Positions 16,173 to 24,921 of a DNA stretch of 64,000 nucleotides are shown here, one piece after another (positions within the stretch are counted from its first letter, which is position 1; each line of letters opens with the position of its first letter). Under the pieces are notes generated by a model. The model worked only from the letters and a program-made list of their open reading frames with translations. It searched no databases and was not told where the DNA came from. The stretch comes from Microbacterium dextranolyticum (GTDB lineage Bacteria > Actinomycetota > Actinomycetes > Actinomycetales > Microbacteriaceae). Position numbers and translations under genes: made by a program. The DNA is taken from assembly GCF_016907295.1 (NCBI RefSeq), contig NZ_JAFBBR010000001.1, positions 2,976,001-3,040,000 on the forward strand, read 5' to 3'.

Positions 16173-18023
16173 CTACTCGCGGTCGCCGGCCCGGCGGCGG
16201 CGGATCACGGCGATCACGATCGCCAGGATGACGGCGAGCGCGACGATCACGCCCACGACGATGAGGCCGACGTTCACGCCGCCGCCCGCGTCGCCGCCGC
16301 TGGCGGGCTCGACGGTGAGGAAGCCCCAGTACCCGGCCTGGTTCGCGATGATGCCGTCCTTCTCGGGCTGCAGCGAGAAGTTCGTGAATCGGTCGGAGCG
16401 GTACGCCTCGAGTCCGTTCGCGTACCAGAGGACGACCTGGGCGGCATCCTCGTAGTTCATCGCGAGCATGTCGTGGACGATCGACTGACGCTTGCCTTCG
16501 TCGAGCTCGGAGCGCTGCTGCGCGTAGAGCTTGTCGAACTCCGGGTTGCAGTAGCCATCCTGGGTCGTGCCGCCCGAGCCGTCGACGTCGGTGGGCAGGT
16601 TGGCGCAGGTGTTGATGCCGAGCTGGTAGTCGGGGTCGGGGTTGACGCTCCACCCGGTGAAGTAGATGTCGTAGTCGCCCTTGACCGAGCGCGTGCTGAT
16701 CGTGTCGTCGTCGGTCGACTCCACCTGGATGTCGATGCCGATCGCCTTCATCCACGGCACGAAGTACTCGGCTGTCGACTGCTCGGTCACGTCCGACGCG
16801 TCCACGAGGAGCCGCAGGCTCAGACGGTTGCCGTCCTTGACGCGGATGCCGTCCGCCCCGGCGACCCAGCCGTCGGCCTCGAGGAGGGCCTTGGCCGCGT
16901 CGGGGTCATAGGACTTCACGACCGAGTCGTCGGCGGGGAGGGTCCATTTCGCGAACGAGGCGGGGATGAACGACGTTCCGGGCACGCCCTGGTCCTGCAG
17001 GACGTTCTTCAGGAGCGCCTTCGTGTCGATGCCCTGACGGATCGCCTGACGCACCTTGACGTCGGCGAGGGCGGGGTTGCCCGTGCCGAAGCTCTGGCCG
17101 TCGCGGGTCTTCATTCCGGCGTTGAAGCTGTACGAGGCATACCGGCGACCCTCACCGGAGTGCGTCGTGATGCCCGGCGCCCCCTTCAACGCGTCGAACT
17201 GCGTCGGCGTGAGGCTGCCGACGAAGTCGACCTCGCCTGCGCGCAGAGCCTGCACCTGAGCGTCGGAGTTCGTGTAGTAGATGTACTGCAGTCGGTCGAT
17301 CTTCGGAGCGCCGCGCCAGAACGTGGGGTTGGCCTTCAGCGTGATCGACTGGTTCGCGCTGTAGGAATCGATCAGGAACGATCCCGAACCGACGACGTTG
17401 CTGTCGTTCGCGTAGGTGGACCGGTCGGCGATCTTCTCCCACACGTGCTTCGGGACGATCGGGATCTCGCTGCCCGGGTTGGGAGCCTGGGGCGCCTTCA
17501 AGGTGATGACGACGGTCTTGTCGTCGGGTGCATCGACGGACGCGAAGTTCGAGACCAGGTTGCCGTTGGCGACGGCGAGCGCCGGCACCGTCAGCATCTG
17601 CTCGTAGGTGTAGACGACGTCGGCGGAGGTGATGGGCTCACCGTCCGACCAGGTCAGTCCGTCCTGCAGGGTGTACGTCCACTTCTGACCACCGTCGTCC
17701 GTGGTCCACGAGTCGGCGAGACCCTTCGTCGGCGAGCCGTCCTGCTGGTCGTTCTGCACCAGGTTCTCGTACATGTACCGGATGAGGTTGGTGGGAAGCA
17801 GGTAGATCGACGTGAACGGGTTGAACGAGTCCACGTGACCCGACGTCGCGATGCGCAGCGTGGTGGCCGATGCGCTCGTATCGGGCGCGGGCGTGGCGTC
17901 CGCCGCCACCGAGAGCCCTGCGGGAGATTGAGCATGCGCCGCGCCGACAGGCAACGCCACGAGAGCGGCCGCCACAGCGAGCGTCAGCGCTCGTCGGACG
18001 CCCACACGGTTACGAATCGACAT
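16173..18023 (-). CDS. Peptide ABC transporter solute-binding protein, family 5, C-terminally anchored
   Basis: 616 residues. A Sec signal peptide (RRALTLAVAAALVALPVGAA, then HAQ) lacks a lipobox cysteine. The body is a family 5 (DppA/OppA) binding protein, for example YMYENLVQNDQ, GLADSWTTDDGGQKWTYTL and DGLTWSDGEPITSADVVYT. It ends in a Gly/Ala stretch, a membrane helix (about 580-604) and RRRRAGDRE. So it is tethered by a C-terminal helix rather than a lipid, unlike most Gram-positive binding proteins. The ATG at 18023 has AAGGA upstream. It captures peptides for the importer encoded downstream. Confidence 0.93.
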   Translation of the reverse strand: MSIRNRVGVRRALTLAVAAALVALPVGAAHAQSPAGLSVAADATPAPDTSASATTLRIATSGHVDSFNPFTSIYLLPTNLIRYMYENLVQNDQQDGSPTKGLADSWTTDDGGQKWTYTLQDGLTWSDGEPITSADVVYTYEQMLTVPALAVANGNLVSNFASVDAPDDKTVVITLKAPQAPNPGSEIPIVPKHVWEKIADRSTYANDSNVVGSGSFLIDSYSANQSITLKANPTFWRGAPKIDRLQYIYYTNSDAQVQALRAGEVDFVGSLTPTQFDALKGAPGITTHSGEGRRYASYSFNAGMKTRDGQSFGTGNPALADVKVRQAIRQGIDTKALLKNVLQDQGVPGTSFIPASFAKWTLPADDSVVKSYDPDAAKALLEADGWVAGADGIRVKDGNRLSLRLLVDASDVTEQSTAEYFVPWMKAIGIDIQVESTDDDTISTRSVKGDYDIYFTGWSVNPDPDYQLGINTCANLPTDVDGSGGTTQDGYCNPEFDKLYAQQRSELDEGKRQSIVHDMLAMNYEDAAQVVLWYANGLEAYRSDRFTNFSLQPEKDGIIANQAGYWGFLTVEPASGGDAGGGVNVGLIVVGVIVALAVILAIVIAVIRRRRAGDRE

Positions 18024-18066
18024 TCCGGTTCCTTTCCGCCGGGGTCGACCTGGCCGACCCCGATGA

Positions 18067-18082
18067 TCACTGGCATCAGTGA
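18067..18082. promoter_or_regulatory. Palindromic operator candidate before the importer operon
   Basis: TCACTGGCATCAGTGA, a perfect 6-bp inverted repeat with a 4-base centre, about 44 bases upstream of the binding-protein start. Its form and place suit a repressor site (GntR- or LacI-like spacing). No regulator gene with a DNA-binding domain is adjacent. Confidence 0.45.
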
Positions 18083-18150
18083 ACATGATGGTTCGCGTCG
18101 AGACAAGCCCTTACGTACCGCATCCTTGCATTCTTCACACGCTCGTAACA

Positions 18151-18229
18151 GGGCGGAGGCGGATCGCACCCATCTGTGAATCCGCCGCCTCGCCCCCATA
18201 TCACATCGACAACACCTGGTTTCACCAGG
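18151..18229. other. Two inverted repeats in the M20 to importer intergenic region
   Basis: GGCGGAT (18158-18164) pairs with ATCCGCC (18180-18186), and CCTGGT (18215-18220) pairs with ACCAGG (18224-18229) around TTC. They lie in the 291-base gap after the M20 stop (minus strand). They could be its terminator or part of the importer promoter; no gene is visible here. Confidence 0.35.
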
Positions 18230-18314
18230 GAATCGGGGCATGAGTGCACCAGCACGAGCGAGTGCATCAGCGGCACGACCCGCCACGCATCCCGACGAAA
18301 TTGTCGATGATTCG

Positions 18315-19460
18315 TTACATATCCTCGGCACACACGTCGTCGTCGACGTCGGCCAGGAACTCGGTGAGCAGCGCGATGCGCTCGGCGAGGGATGCCAGGA
18401 CGATGTGCTCGCCGACGGCGTGCGCCCCGCCGCCCCGGGGGCCCATGCCGTCGACCGTCGGAAGGCCCCACGACCCGAGCGCGTTCGTGTCGCCCGCACC
18501 CGCCGCCGGGCGCGACTCCAGCTGCTGCCCCACCCGCGCCGCCGCGCGAGCGAGGCGGCGCGCCACGTCACGATCGCGCTCCGTGGCCGCCCACGCGGGG
18601 CGATGGCTCAGCACCTCGATCCGCACATCCGCACCGGCGCGAAGGGGAGTGAGCGCATGCAACTCGGCGAGCACCTTGTCCTGGGCCTGGGCATCGATGA
18701 ACCGCAGGCCGATCTCCGCCTCGGCCTCCGCCGCGACGACGTTCGCGCGGGTGCCGCCCGACAGCGACCCGACATTGCAGAGCACCTCCGACGGCAGACC
18801 GGGGTCGCTCACGATGCGACGAACGCGCAGCAGCTGGTCGACGAGCTCGTCCACCGCCGAAATCCCTGCGCCGGGATCGAGAGCCGCATGCGCGGCGCGG
18901 CCGGTCACCGCCAGACGGATCCGTGTGCTCCCCCGCCGGCCCACCTTCAGAGCACCGTCCGGGTGCGGCGACTCGAAGCCGAGAACGGCCGAGACACCGG
19001 CGGATGCCTCACGGAGAAGCCCTCCGGTGGTCGGCGAGCCGACCTCTTCGTCAGCGACGACGACGACGCGCACCGCACGTCGGTCACGGCCCGTCGAGGC
19101 CTCGACGGCCGCAAGCATCGCCGCCAGCCCGCTCTTCATGTCGTAGACGCCGGGACCGCGGAGGATGCCTCCGTCCTCTCGCAAGGGCACTTCCCCGGCC
19201 AGCGTTCCGTGCGGCCAGACCGTGTCGGAATGCCCGACGAAGAGCACGGGGTCTCCGCGCCCCGGGAGGTCGGCGATCAGCGAGACACCGGCCCCGGTGG
19301 TCACCAGTCGGGTCTGCGCGCCGGCGTCTCGCCACCAGGCATCCAGCAGATCGGCGATCCGCGCGCTCGACTCCACATCGAAGGAGGGAGACTCGATTCG
19401 CACGAGCGAATCGAGTCGTTCACGGCAGCGGTGGAGGATCTCGTCGGTGACGGAGTTCAT
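18315..19460 (-). CDS. M20-family metallo-amidohydrolase (candidate N-succinyl/acyl-L-amino acid hydrolase)
   Basis: 381 residues with the two-zinc M20 motifs: LFVGHSDTVWP (first His and Asp), GPGVYDMKSGLAAML (bridging Asp), ADEEVGSP (general base and ligand Glu) and a dimerisation insert. It resembles CPG2/ArgE/DapE enzymes, which hydrolyse N-acyl-amino acids or peptides. It is divergent from the GNAT-racemase operon. In the known D-to-L amino acid pathway an M20 enzyme removes succinate from N-succinyl-L-amino acid, which fits exactly. ATG 19460 is preferred (GAGAGG upstream); GTG at 19472 is the alternative. No signal peptide. Confidence 0.87.
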   Translation of the reverse strand: MNSVTDEILHRCRERLDSLVRIESPSFDVESSARIADLLDAWWRDAGAQTRLVTTGAGVSLIADLPGRGDPVLFVGHSDTVWPHGTLAGEVPLREDGGILRGPGVYDMKSGLAAMLAAVEASTGRDRRAVRVVVVADEEVGSPTTGGLLREASAGVSAVLGFESPHPDGALKVGRRGSTRIRLAVTGRAAHAALDPGAGISAVDELVDQLLRVRRIVSDPGLPSEVLCNVGSLSGGTRANVVAAEAEAEIGLRFIDAQAQDKVLAELHALTPLRAGADVRIEVLSHRPAWAATERDRDVARRLARAAARVGQQLESRPAAGAGDTNALGSWGLPTVDGMGPRGGGAHAVGEHIVLASLAERIALLTEFLADVDDDVCAEDM

Positions 19461-19510
19461 CGGTGTGTCCACCTCTCCATCCTCGCCTCACGGCGCCAAC
19501 AAGTCGAGAT

Positions 19511-19563
19511 ACGAAACATATCTGTCACATTCGTCATCTTGTATGGCGTTATCTGATGCCATA
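19511..19563. promoter_or_regulatory. Divergent regulatory region with two inverted repeats
   Basis: ACGAA (19511-19515) pairs with TTCGT (19530-19534), and TATGGC (19542-19547) with GCCATA (19558-19563). The region is AT-rich and lies between the divergent M20 and GNAT genes. Likely overlapping promoters and operators for both sides of the cluster. Confidence 0.45.
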
Positions 19564-19596
19564 AATTCAGTGATGTCCGCCCGACTCTCGCAAACT

Positions 19597-19602
19597 TAGG
19601 TT
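19597..19602 (+). promoter_or_regulatory. Leaderless-type -10 element of the GNAT operon
   Basis: TAGGTT ends 7 bases before the GTG at 19610, and no ribosome site is present. This is the spacing expected if transcription begins at or next to the start codon. Confidence 0.45.
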
Positions 19603-19609
19603 CCGTATC

Positions 19610-20383
19610 GTGCCCCCCTCCCTTCTCTCCTCCGTTCGAGTGGAGACGTTGTCCACGGCCGACGACTATCGCCGCGCCGCAGAGCTCTATTCCCGCGTGT
19701 TCGGATACGCGGGATCCGATCTGGGGCTCAACGCCAACCTCCTGAGCGCGCTGCGCAAGAACGGCGGAGCGACTCTGGGAGCGGTCGACGATTCCGGAGA
19801 GCTCGTCGGCTTCGTCTACGGGTTCGAAGGAACCGACGAGTCGCGCGCCCGCTACCACTATTCACAGGCGGCCGTCGTGGACCGCCGATACCAGGGCACG
19901 GGCATCGGCCGTCGCCTGAAGACCGCGCAGCGAGAGGTCGCGCTGGGCTGGGGTCAGACGCACATGCGATGGACGTTCGACCCGCTTCTCGTGCGCAACG
20001 CCCACTTCAATCTCGTGACCCTGGGCGCCGAGGGCATCCGGTACGAACGTGACTTCTACGACCGCCCGGGGTCGGACCGCCTCGTCGTGGACTGGAACCT
20101 CTCACGGACCGATGACCCTCATCAGGCGTACCGGCGCGCGCACGCGCCGGCGACGCTGGCGGGGCGGCCCGGCGCCGTGGTCGACGCGGACGGACTGGGT
20201 GACGGGGCGTGCTGGATCGCGATCCCGAGCGCTCCCTCCGTCGGCGCGGACCCCGTCGCCGACCGGGCCCGCCTCGCTCTCGCAGAGGCCATGAACGGCC
20301 GGATCCTCGTGACCTGCACCCGCATCGACGAAGCGACCAGCGCCTATCTCGCCGTGCCGACGACAGAAGGGGAGACCCCATGA
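19610..20383 (+). CDS. GNAT N-acyltransferase, COG3375 type (candidate D-amino acid N-succinyltransferase)
   Basis: 257 residues. The acetyl/acyl-CoA-binding motif is RRYQGTGIGRRLKTAQREVA, followed by MRWTFDPLLVRNAHFNLVTL and the DRLVVDWNL block that marks the COG3375 subgroup. This subgroup occurs with N-succinylamino acid racemase in Geobacillus and Deinococcus, where it succinylates D-amino acids using succinyl-CoA. That context repeats here: the racemase gene is two genes downstream and the M20 hydrolase gene is divergent. The GTG start has no ribosome site (likely leaderless). The next gene overlaps by 4 bases. Confidence 0.85.
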   Translation: MPPSLLSSVRVETLSTADDYRRAAELYSRVFGYAGSDLGLNANLLSALRKNGGATLGAVDDSGELVGFVYGFEGTDESRARYHYSQAAVVDRRYQGTGIGRRLKTAQREVALGWGQTHMRWTFDPLLVRNAHFNLVTLGAEGIRYERDFYDRPGSDRLVVDWNLSRTDDPHQAYRRAHAPATLAGRPGAVVDADGLGDGACWIAIPSAPSVGADPVADRARLALAEAMNGRILVTCTRIDEATSAYLAVPTTEGETP

Positions 20384-21072
20384 GCGACGACAGTGTGGAG
20401 TCCCGCGATCGCCGCCTCCGGTCGCCCGGAGACAGGTACGGCGACAGGTTCCGCACGAACGTGTCGGCCGAAGCGCTGCTCGCCCGCGTGATCGACACCG
20501 AGAGCCGTTCACTCGCGCTGACGTTCGCCGAACTGGCATCCAGCGGCGATGTGTCGCGCGCGGCGGGCCTGATCCTCGGTGCACGCCGGCGGTATCTGAC
20601 AGGCCGGGGCAAGAGCGCCGCCTACGCCGAGCTGCTCGGCGCGGATCTGGCCACCACACTGTCGAACGTGTTCGTCGTCGACGGGCGCAGCCTCACCGAC
20701 CTCACCGTGCTCAGCGACGTGCGGGCATCCGATGTGCTGATCGCGTTCAGCATGCGCCGCTACCGCGAAGAGACAGTGCGGTTCGGTGAACTCTTCCGCC
20801 GCGCAGGCGGCGAGGTCATCGTCATCACAGACACAGTCGATGCACCGCTCGCGGCGGCGGCGACGGTGCTTCTGCCGGTGCACACCCACTCCGCATCCTC
20901 GTCGGACTCGCCGACCTCGGTCGCCGCGGTATGCCATCTGCTCAGCACTCTCACCGCGGCCAGCGCGAAGGGTGCCCGCCGACGTCTCGCGGCACGCGAC
21001 GTGATCGCGGCCGATCTGGACCTGTACCACCCCGACGACCACTTCCCCGCGGGAACGGAGACGACGCCATGA
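20380..21072 (+). CDS. SIS-domain protein, RpiR-like without the DNA-binding domain
   Basis: 230 residues matching the C-terminal sugar-isomerase (SIS) half of MurR/RpiR regulators: RYLTGRGKSAAYAELLGADL, then LSDVRASDVLIAFSMRRYREET and GGEVIVITDTVDAPLA. The usual N-terminal helix-turn-helix (about 75 residues) is missing; only a short charged leader precedes the fold. It may sense a phosphosugar or metabolite, act as an enzyme, or pair with an unlinked DNA-binding partner. RpiR/MurR proteins often control murein-sugar genes, which suits this cluster. ATG 20380 has AAGGGGAG and overlaps the GNAT stop. Confidence 0.8.
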   Translation: MSDDSVESRDRRLRSPGDRYGDRFRTNVSAEALLARVIDTESRSLALTFAELASSGDVSRAAGLILGARRRYLTGRGKSAAYAELLGADLATTLSNVFVVDGRSLTDLTVLSDVRASDVLIAFSMRRYREETVRFGELFRRAGGEVIVITDTVDAPLAAAATVLLPVHTHSASSSDSPTSVAAVCHLLSTLTAASAKGARRRLAARDVIAADLDLYHPDDHFPAGTETTP

Positions 21073-22193
21073 GAGTCGACCGCGTACGGCTGCACCGCGT
21101 GCTGCTGCCCCTCGTGCACGAGTTCCAGACGAGCTCGCACCGAAAGAGCTCCCTGGAGCACGTGCTCGTCGAACTCACCGACGAGTCCGGCCTCACCGGC
21201 TGGGGCGAGATCGCCTCACCGGCCGATCCCTACTACGGCTCGGAGACGACCGAGACCGCTCTTCTCATCGCCGAACGCTACCTCGCACCGGCCGTGCTGG
21301 GCGCGTCGTGGGACACACCCGCCGAGCTCGAAGCAACGTGGGCGCGGATCCGCGGCAACGAGTTCGCGAAGGCCGGATTCTCGATCGCCGCGTGGGACCT
21401 CTTCGCCCGCGCGGGCGCACAGCCACTGGCCGCGGCCCTGGGCGGCACGCGCACACGCGTGGACGCGGGGGTCTCACTCGGCATCGAACCGACCATTCCC
21501 GCACTGCTCGAACAGGTCGCCACCCACGTCGGCGCGGGGTACCGCCGAGTCAAGCTGAAGATCGCGCCCGGCTGGGACGTCGAGCCCGTCCGCGCCGTGC
21601 GAGCGGAATACCCCGACCTCGATGTGCACGTCGACGCCAACGGCGCCTACCCCGACTGCGACGAGTCGTTCGCCGTGATGACCGCGCTCGACACGCAGCG
21701 GCTCACCATGATCGAGCAGCCGTTCGCGCCCCGCGCCTTCGCCACGCACGCGCGCCTGCAGAGCAGTATCGACACCCCCGTCTGCCTCGATGAGAGCGTC
21801 GAGACCCTCGATGACCTGCGCACCATGCTCCTCACCGGGGCCGGACGAATCCTCAACGTGAAGGTCTCCCGCATGGGCGGTCTGAGCGTGGCACGCGCAG
21901 CGCACGACCTCGCCCGCGACGCGGGCGTCCCGGTCTGGTGCGGCGGCATGCACGAATTCGGCATCGGTCGCGCCGCGAACGTCGCCCTGTCGTCGCTGCC
22001 CGGATTCACCCTGCCCTCCGACGTGTCGGGATCGGACAAGTACTACGCGCGCGATGTCATCCTTCCTCCCGTGATCGCCGTCGACGGTCGCGTGCAGGTT
22101 CCCACCACCCCCGGGCTCGGGCACGAGATCGACCTCGCCTGCATCCGGGAGCACACGGTCGACCTCGTCGAGGTCGACGCCGCACTGCGCTGA
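21069..22193 (+). CDS. N-succinyl/acylamino acid racemase, enolase superfamily (NSAR/OSBS family)
   Basis: 374 residues with every catalytic residue of the muconate-lactonising subgroup: K162-x-K164, metal ligands D189, E216 and D241, and K265 opposite. The C-terminal block GGMHEFGIGRAANVALSSLP is the NSAR/OSBS-family signature, although the usual GGMLETG is changed to GGMHEFG, which may tune the substrate. The family racemises N-succinyl- or N-acylamino acids and can also make o-succinylbenzoate. With GNAT and M20 neighbours and no men genes, the racemase role is favoured. ATG 21069 overlaps the SIS stop by 4 bases. Confidence 0.9.
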   Translation: MRVDRVRLHRVLLPLVHEFQTSSHRKSSLEHVLVELTDESGLTGWGEIASPADPYYGSETTETALLIAERYLAPAVLGASWDTPAELEATWARIRGNEFAKAGFSIAAWDLFARAGAQPLAAALGGTRTRVDAGVSLGIEPTIPALLEQVATHVGAGYRRVKLKIAPGWDVEPVRAVRAEYPDLDVHVDANGAYPDCDESFAVMTALDTQRLTMIEQPFAPRAFATHARLQSSIDTPVCLDESVETLDDLRTMLLTGAGRILNVKVSRMGGLSVARAAHDLARDAGVPVWCGGMHEFGIGRAANVALSSLPGFTLPSDVSGSDKYYARDVILPPVIAVDGRVQVPTTPGLGHEIDLACIREHTVDLVEVDAALR

Positions 22194-22217
22194 GCCCCTC
22201 ACTCCACGGAAAGAGCC

Positions 22218-23072
22218 ATGACCCCCGACGTCCTGTTCCTCGTCGACGCGACCGCCGCCGCCCCGATCGAGGTCTCCCCCCACGATCCCGCCCTGACCGT
22301 CACCCAGCTCGCCGCCACCCGCGGCGACGGGATCTTCGAGACGATCGTGGTCGTGCACGGCGTACCGCAGGCGATGCGGGCCCACCTCGATCGATTCGCC
22401 CGGTCGGCACGCATGCTCGACCTGCCCGCGCCCGACCTCGACGCGTGGGAGGCGGTGATCCAGGCCGCCGCTGATCGGATGCGAGCCCACCCGCGAGCGG
22501 CGATCAAGTACGTCCTGTCCCGCGGCGACGAGGCCGGAGAGAACGCGACGATGGGCTGGGTCCTCGGTTTCGTGTCGCCCCCGCGACAGGCCGGTCCGAT
22601 CCGGGTCGTGACCCTCGATCGCGGCTACCGCTCCGATGTCGCGCAGACCTCGCCCTGGCTGCTGCAGGGGGCGAAGACCCTCTCATACGCCCTGAACATG
22701 GCGGCGCTGCGCGAAGCCCGGCGTCGCGGAGCGGACGATGTGGTGTTCGTCTCCACCGACGGGCTGGTCCTCGAAGGCCCGAACTCGACGGTGATCGCCC
22801 GTGTCGGCGACACGTTCGTCACCCCGCCGGTCGACCTCGGCATCCTTCCCGGCACGACGCAGCACGATGCCTTCGTAGTCCTCGCCGCAGCGGGGCACGC
22901 GACGGCGGTCCGAACGGTCACCGTCGACGAGCTCCGTGACGCCGACGCTCTGTGGCTGTGCTCGTCGACACGGGGCGCGGCCGCCGTGTCGCACCTGGAC
23001 GGCGTGGAACGATCGACGGATGACGACATCACCGCGCTCATCGCGACGGGACTGGACGCACGGAAGGCCTGA
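22218..23072 (+). CDS. Class IV PLP aminotransferase (D-amino acid aminotransferase / aminodeoxychorismate lyase-like)
   Basis: 284 residues of fold-type IV PLP enzymes. The Schiff-base lysine lies in QGAKTLSYALNM, with LVLEGPNSTVIA and the phosphate-binding LGILPGTTQ loop. The class includes D-amino acid aminotransferase, branched-chain aminotransferase and aminodeoxychorismate lyase (PabC), which are hard to separate by eye; the short REARRRGADDVVF segment is compatible with the D-Ala/PabC group. Context (D-amino acid cluster; the folate genes lie elsewhere with no pabA/B) favours a D-amino acid role. ATG 22218 has GGAAAGAG upstream. Confidence 0.82.
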   Translation: MTPDVLFLVDATAAAPIEVSPHDPALTVTQLAATRGDGIFETIVVVHGVPQAMRAHLDRFARSARMLDLPAPDLDAWEAVIQAAADRMRAHPRAAIKYVLSRGDEAGENATMGWVLGFVSPPRQAGPIRVVTLDRGYRSDVAQTSPWLLQGAKTLSYALNMAALREARRRGADDVVFVSTDGLVLEGPNSTVIARVGDTFVTPPVDLGILPGTTQHDAFVVLAAAGHATAVRTVTVDELRDADALWLCSSTRGAAAVSHLDGVERSTDDDITALIATGLDARKA

Positions 23073-23076
23073 CGGC

Positions 23077-24921
23077 ATGCACCTCGTGATCGACGGACAC
23101 AACGATCTGCCGTGGGCGCTGCGCAGCTCTCACGGCTCCCGGGTCGCGGGCGTGGCATCCGCCCTGCCCGACCTGCACACCGACATCCCGCGACTGCGCC
23201 GTGGCGGCGTCGGCGGCCAGTTCTGGTCGGTGTGGGTCGACCCGACGTTGCGCGGTGCCGAGCAGGTCACGGCGACCCTGGAGCAGATCGACCTTGTGCG
23301 CCGCCTCGTCGACGCTCATCCCGATCACCTCGCCTGGGCGCCGACGGCCTCGGACCTGCGCGCCGCGATGAAGCGGGGACGCATCGGCTCGCTCATCGGC
23401 GTCGAGGGCGGCGCACAGATCGACGGGTCGCTCGGTGTGCTGCGGCAGTATGCCCGATTGGGCGCGCGCTATCTCACCCTGACGTGGTCGCGCACGATCG
23501 CTTGGGCGGATTCGGCGACCGACGCGGCCCGGCACGGCGGCCTCACACCGTTCGGTCGTGACGTGGTGCGTGAGATGAACCGCATCGGGATGCTGGTCGA
23601 TCTCGCCCACGTGTCGCCCGACACCATGCGCGACGCCCTCGACACCTCCGTGCGCCCGGTCATCGTCAGCCACTCCGGCGCGCACGCGGTGTGCGGGCAC
23701 CCCCGGAATGTACCCGACGACGTCCTGGCCCGCATCGGAGCTTCCGGCGGGGTCGTGATGGTGACCTTCGTCCCCTCCTTCCTCTCCCCCGAGCGACGCG
23801 CCTGGGTCGAGGCGGGCGAGGTCGGACCGGCTCCCGTCGTCGATGTGGCGGCCGTGGCCGACCACGTCGAGCACGTACGTGCCATCGCCGGGATCTCGGC
23901 GGTCGGGCTCGGCGGCGACTACGACGGCACGGATGCCATGCCCGCCGGACTCGACGATGTCGCAGGCTACCCGGCGTTGGTGGACGAGCTGGCTCGCCGG
24001 GGGTGGACGTCCGACGATCTCGACGCGCTGACGCACGGCAACATCCTGCGGGTGCTCGGCGTCGTCGACGAGGACTACCGCACCTTCCTCGCCGGAACGG
24101 CGGGCGAGCCGGTCGGCATCCGCCCCGCCGTCGACCTCACGGCCGCGGGCGAGGGCACCACCCGACGCCCCCGGGTCCTGGTGGTCCAGAATGCGAAGCC
24201 CTCCGGCCCGCGCCGATTGAGCGGGTGGCTGCGCGACGAGGGCCTCGACCCCGAGGTCATGCTCGGCGCCGGCGGTCTTCCCTCGAGCCTCGAGGGATTC
24301 GACGGCCTGGTGATGCTCGGCGGCGGACTCATGCCCGACGACGACGCGGCGGGCCCGTGGCTCGCCGCGGAGCGCGCACTCGCCCGTCAGGCGATCGACG
24401 GCGACATCCCCACCCTCGGCATCTGCCTCGGCGGCCAGATCCTGGCGCACGTCGGCGGCGGCGAGGTCGCAGCCGACACCGGACCGAAGGAACGCGGGGC
24501 GACCGAGATCCTCCCGACCGCCGCAGGGCGCACCGACGCGGTCATCGGCGGCCTCGGCACGAGCGCGCACATGATCGAGAACCATCAGGACATGATCACG
24601 CGACTCCCTCCCGGAGCGGTGCTGCTCGCGTCGAGCCGTGCCGTCGCGAACCAGGCCTTCCGCCTGGGCGAGAACGTGCGCGGCCTGCAGTTCCACCCTG
24701 AGGTCGGTGCCGACGACCTGCTCGGCTGGGAGGAGCCGACCACGCCCGCCCCTGGCGACGAACCCCTCGCCGTGGTGTTCGCCGGCGCGCAAGCGGTCGA
24801 AGCCGAGAGCACGCGCGCCAGCCGGGCGCTCGTCGCGGGATTCGCCGCGGACGTGCGCCGGGAGGCGTCGCTCAACTCGCAGGATCCTGCCGATGCCGGT
24901 GCCCCGGGAGGCACGGCGTGA
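23077..24921 (+). CDS. Fusion: membrane-dipeptidase family M19 + class I glutamine amidotransferase
   Basis: 614 residues in one uninterrupted frame. Residues 1-345 are peptidase M19 with metal ligands H8 and D10 (DGHNDLPW), E110 (IGVEGG), H178 (DLAHVS) and H199 (VSHSGAH), plus GLGGDYDG. M19 enzymes cleave dipeptides, including those with a C-terminal D residue. Residues about 365-560 are a class I glutamine amidotransferase with nucleophile C450 (LGICLGGQIL) and H540/E542 (LQFHPE). I know of no described enzyme with this pairing. The amidase half might remove the amide of isoglutamine or an amidated diamino acid in murein peptides (inference). The start has a 4-base gap from the aminotransferase stop. 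Confidence 0.88.
   Translation: MHLVIDGHNDLPWALRSSHGSRVAGVASALPDLHTDIPRLRRGGVGGQFWSVWVDPTLRGAEQVTATLEQIDLVRRLVDAHPDHLAWAPTASDLRAAMKRGRIGSLIGVEGGAQIDGSLGVLRQYARLGARYLTLTWSRTIAWADSATDAARHGGLTPFGRDVVREMNRIGMLVDLAHVSPDTMRDALDTSVRPVIVSHSGAHAVCGHPRNVPDDVLARIGASGGVVMVTFVPSFLSPERRAWVEAGEVGPAPVVDVAAVADHVEHVRAIAGISAVGLGGDYDGTDAMPAGLDDVAGYPALVDELARRGWTSDDLDALTHGNILRVLGVVDEDYRTFLAGTAGEPVGIRPAVDLTAAGEGTTRRPRVLVVQNAKPSGPRRLSGWLRDEGLDPEVMLGAGGLPSSLEGFDGLVMLGGGLMPDDDAAGPWLAAERALARQAIDGDIPTLGICLGGQILAHVGGGEVAADTGPKERGATEILPTAAGRTDAVIGGLGTSAHMIENHQDMITRLPPGAVLLASSRAVANQAFRLGENVRGLQFHPEVGADDLLGWEEPTTPAPGDEPLAVVFAGAQAVEAESTRASRALVAGFAADVRREASLNSQDPADAGAPGGTA

Noticed and set aside
21069..22193. o-Succinylbenzoate synthase of menaquinone synthesis
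   Set aside because: No men genes are nearby; GNAT and M20 neighbours match the racemase pathway. Dual activity cannot be excluded.
22218..23072. PabC for folate synthesis
   Set aside because: Possible by fold, but it lies in the D-amino acid operon with no pabA/pabB and away from the fol genes.
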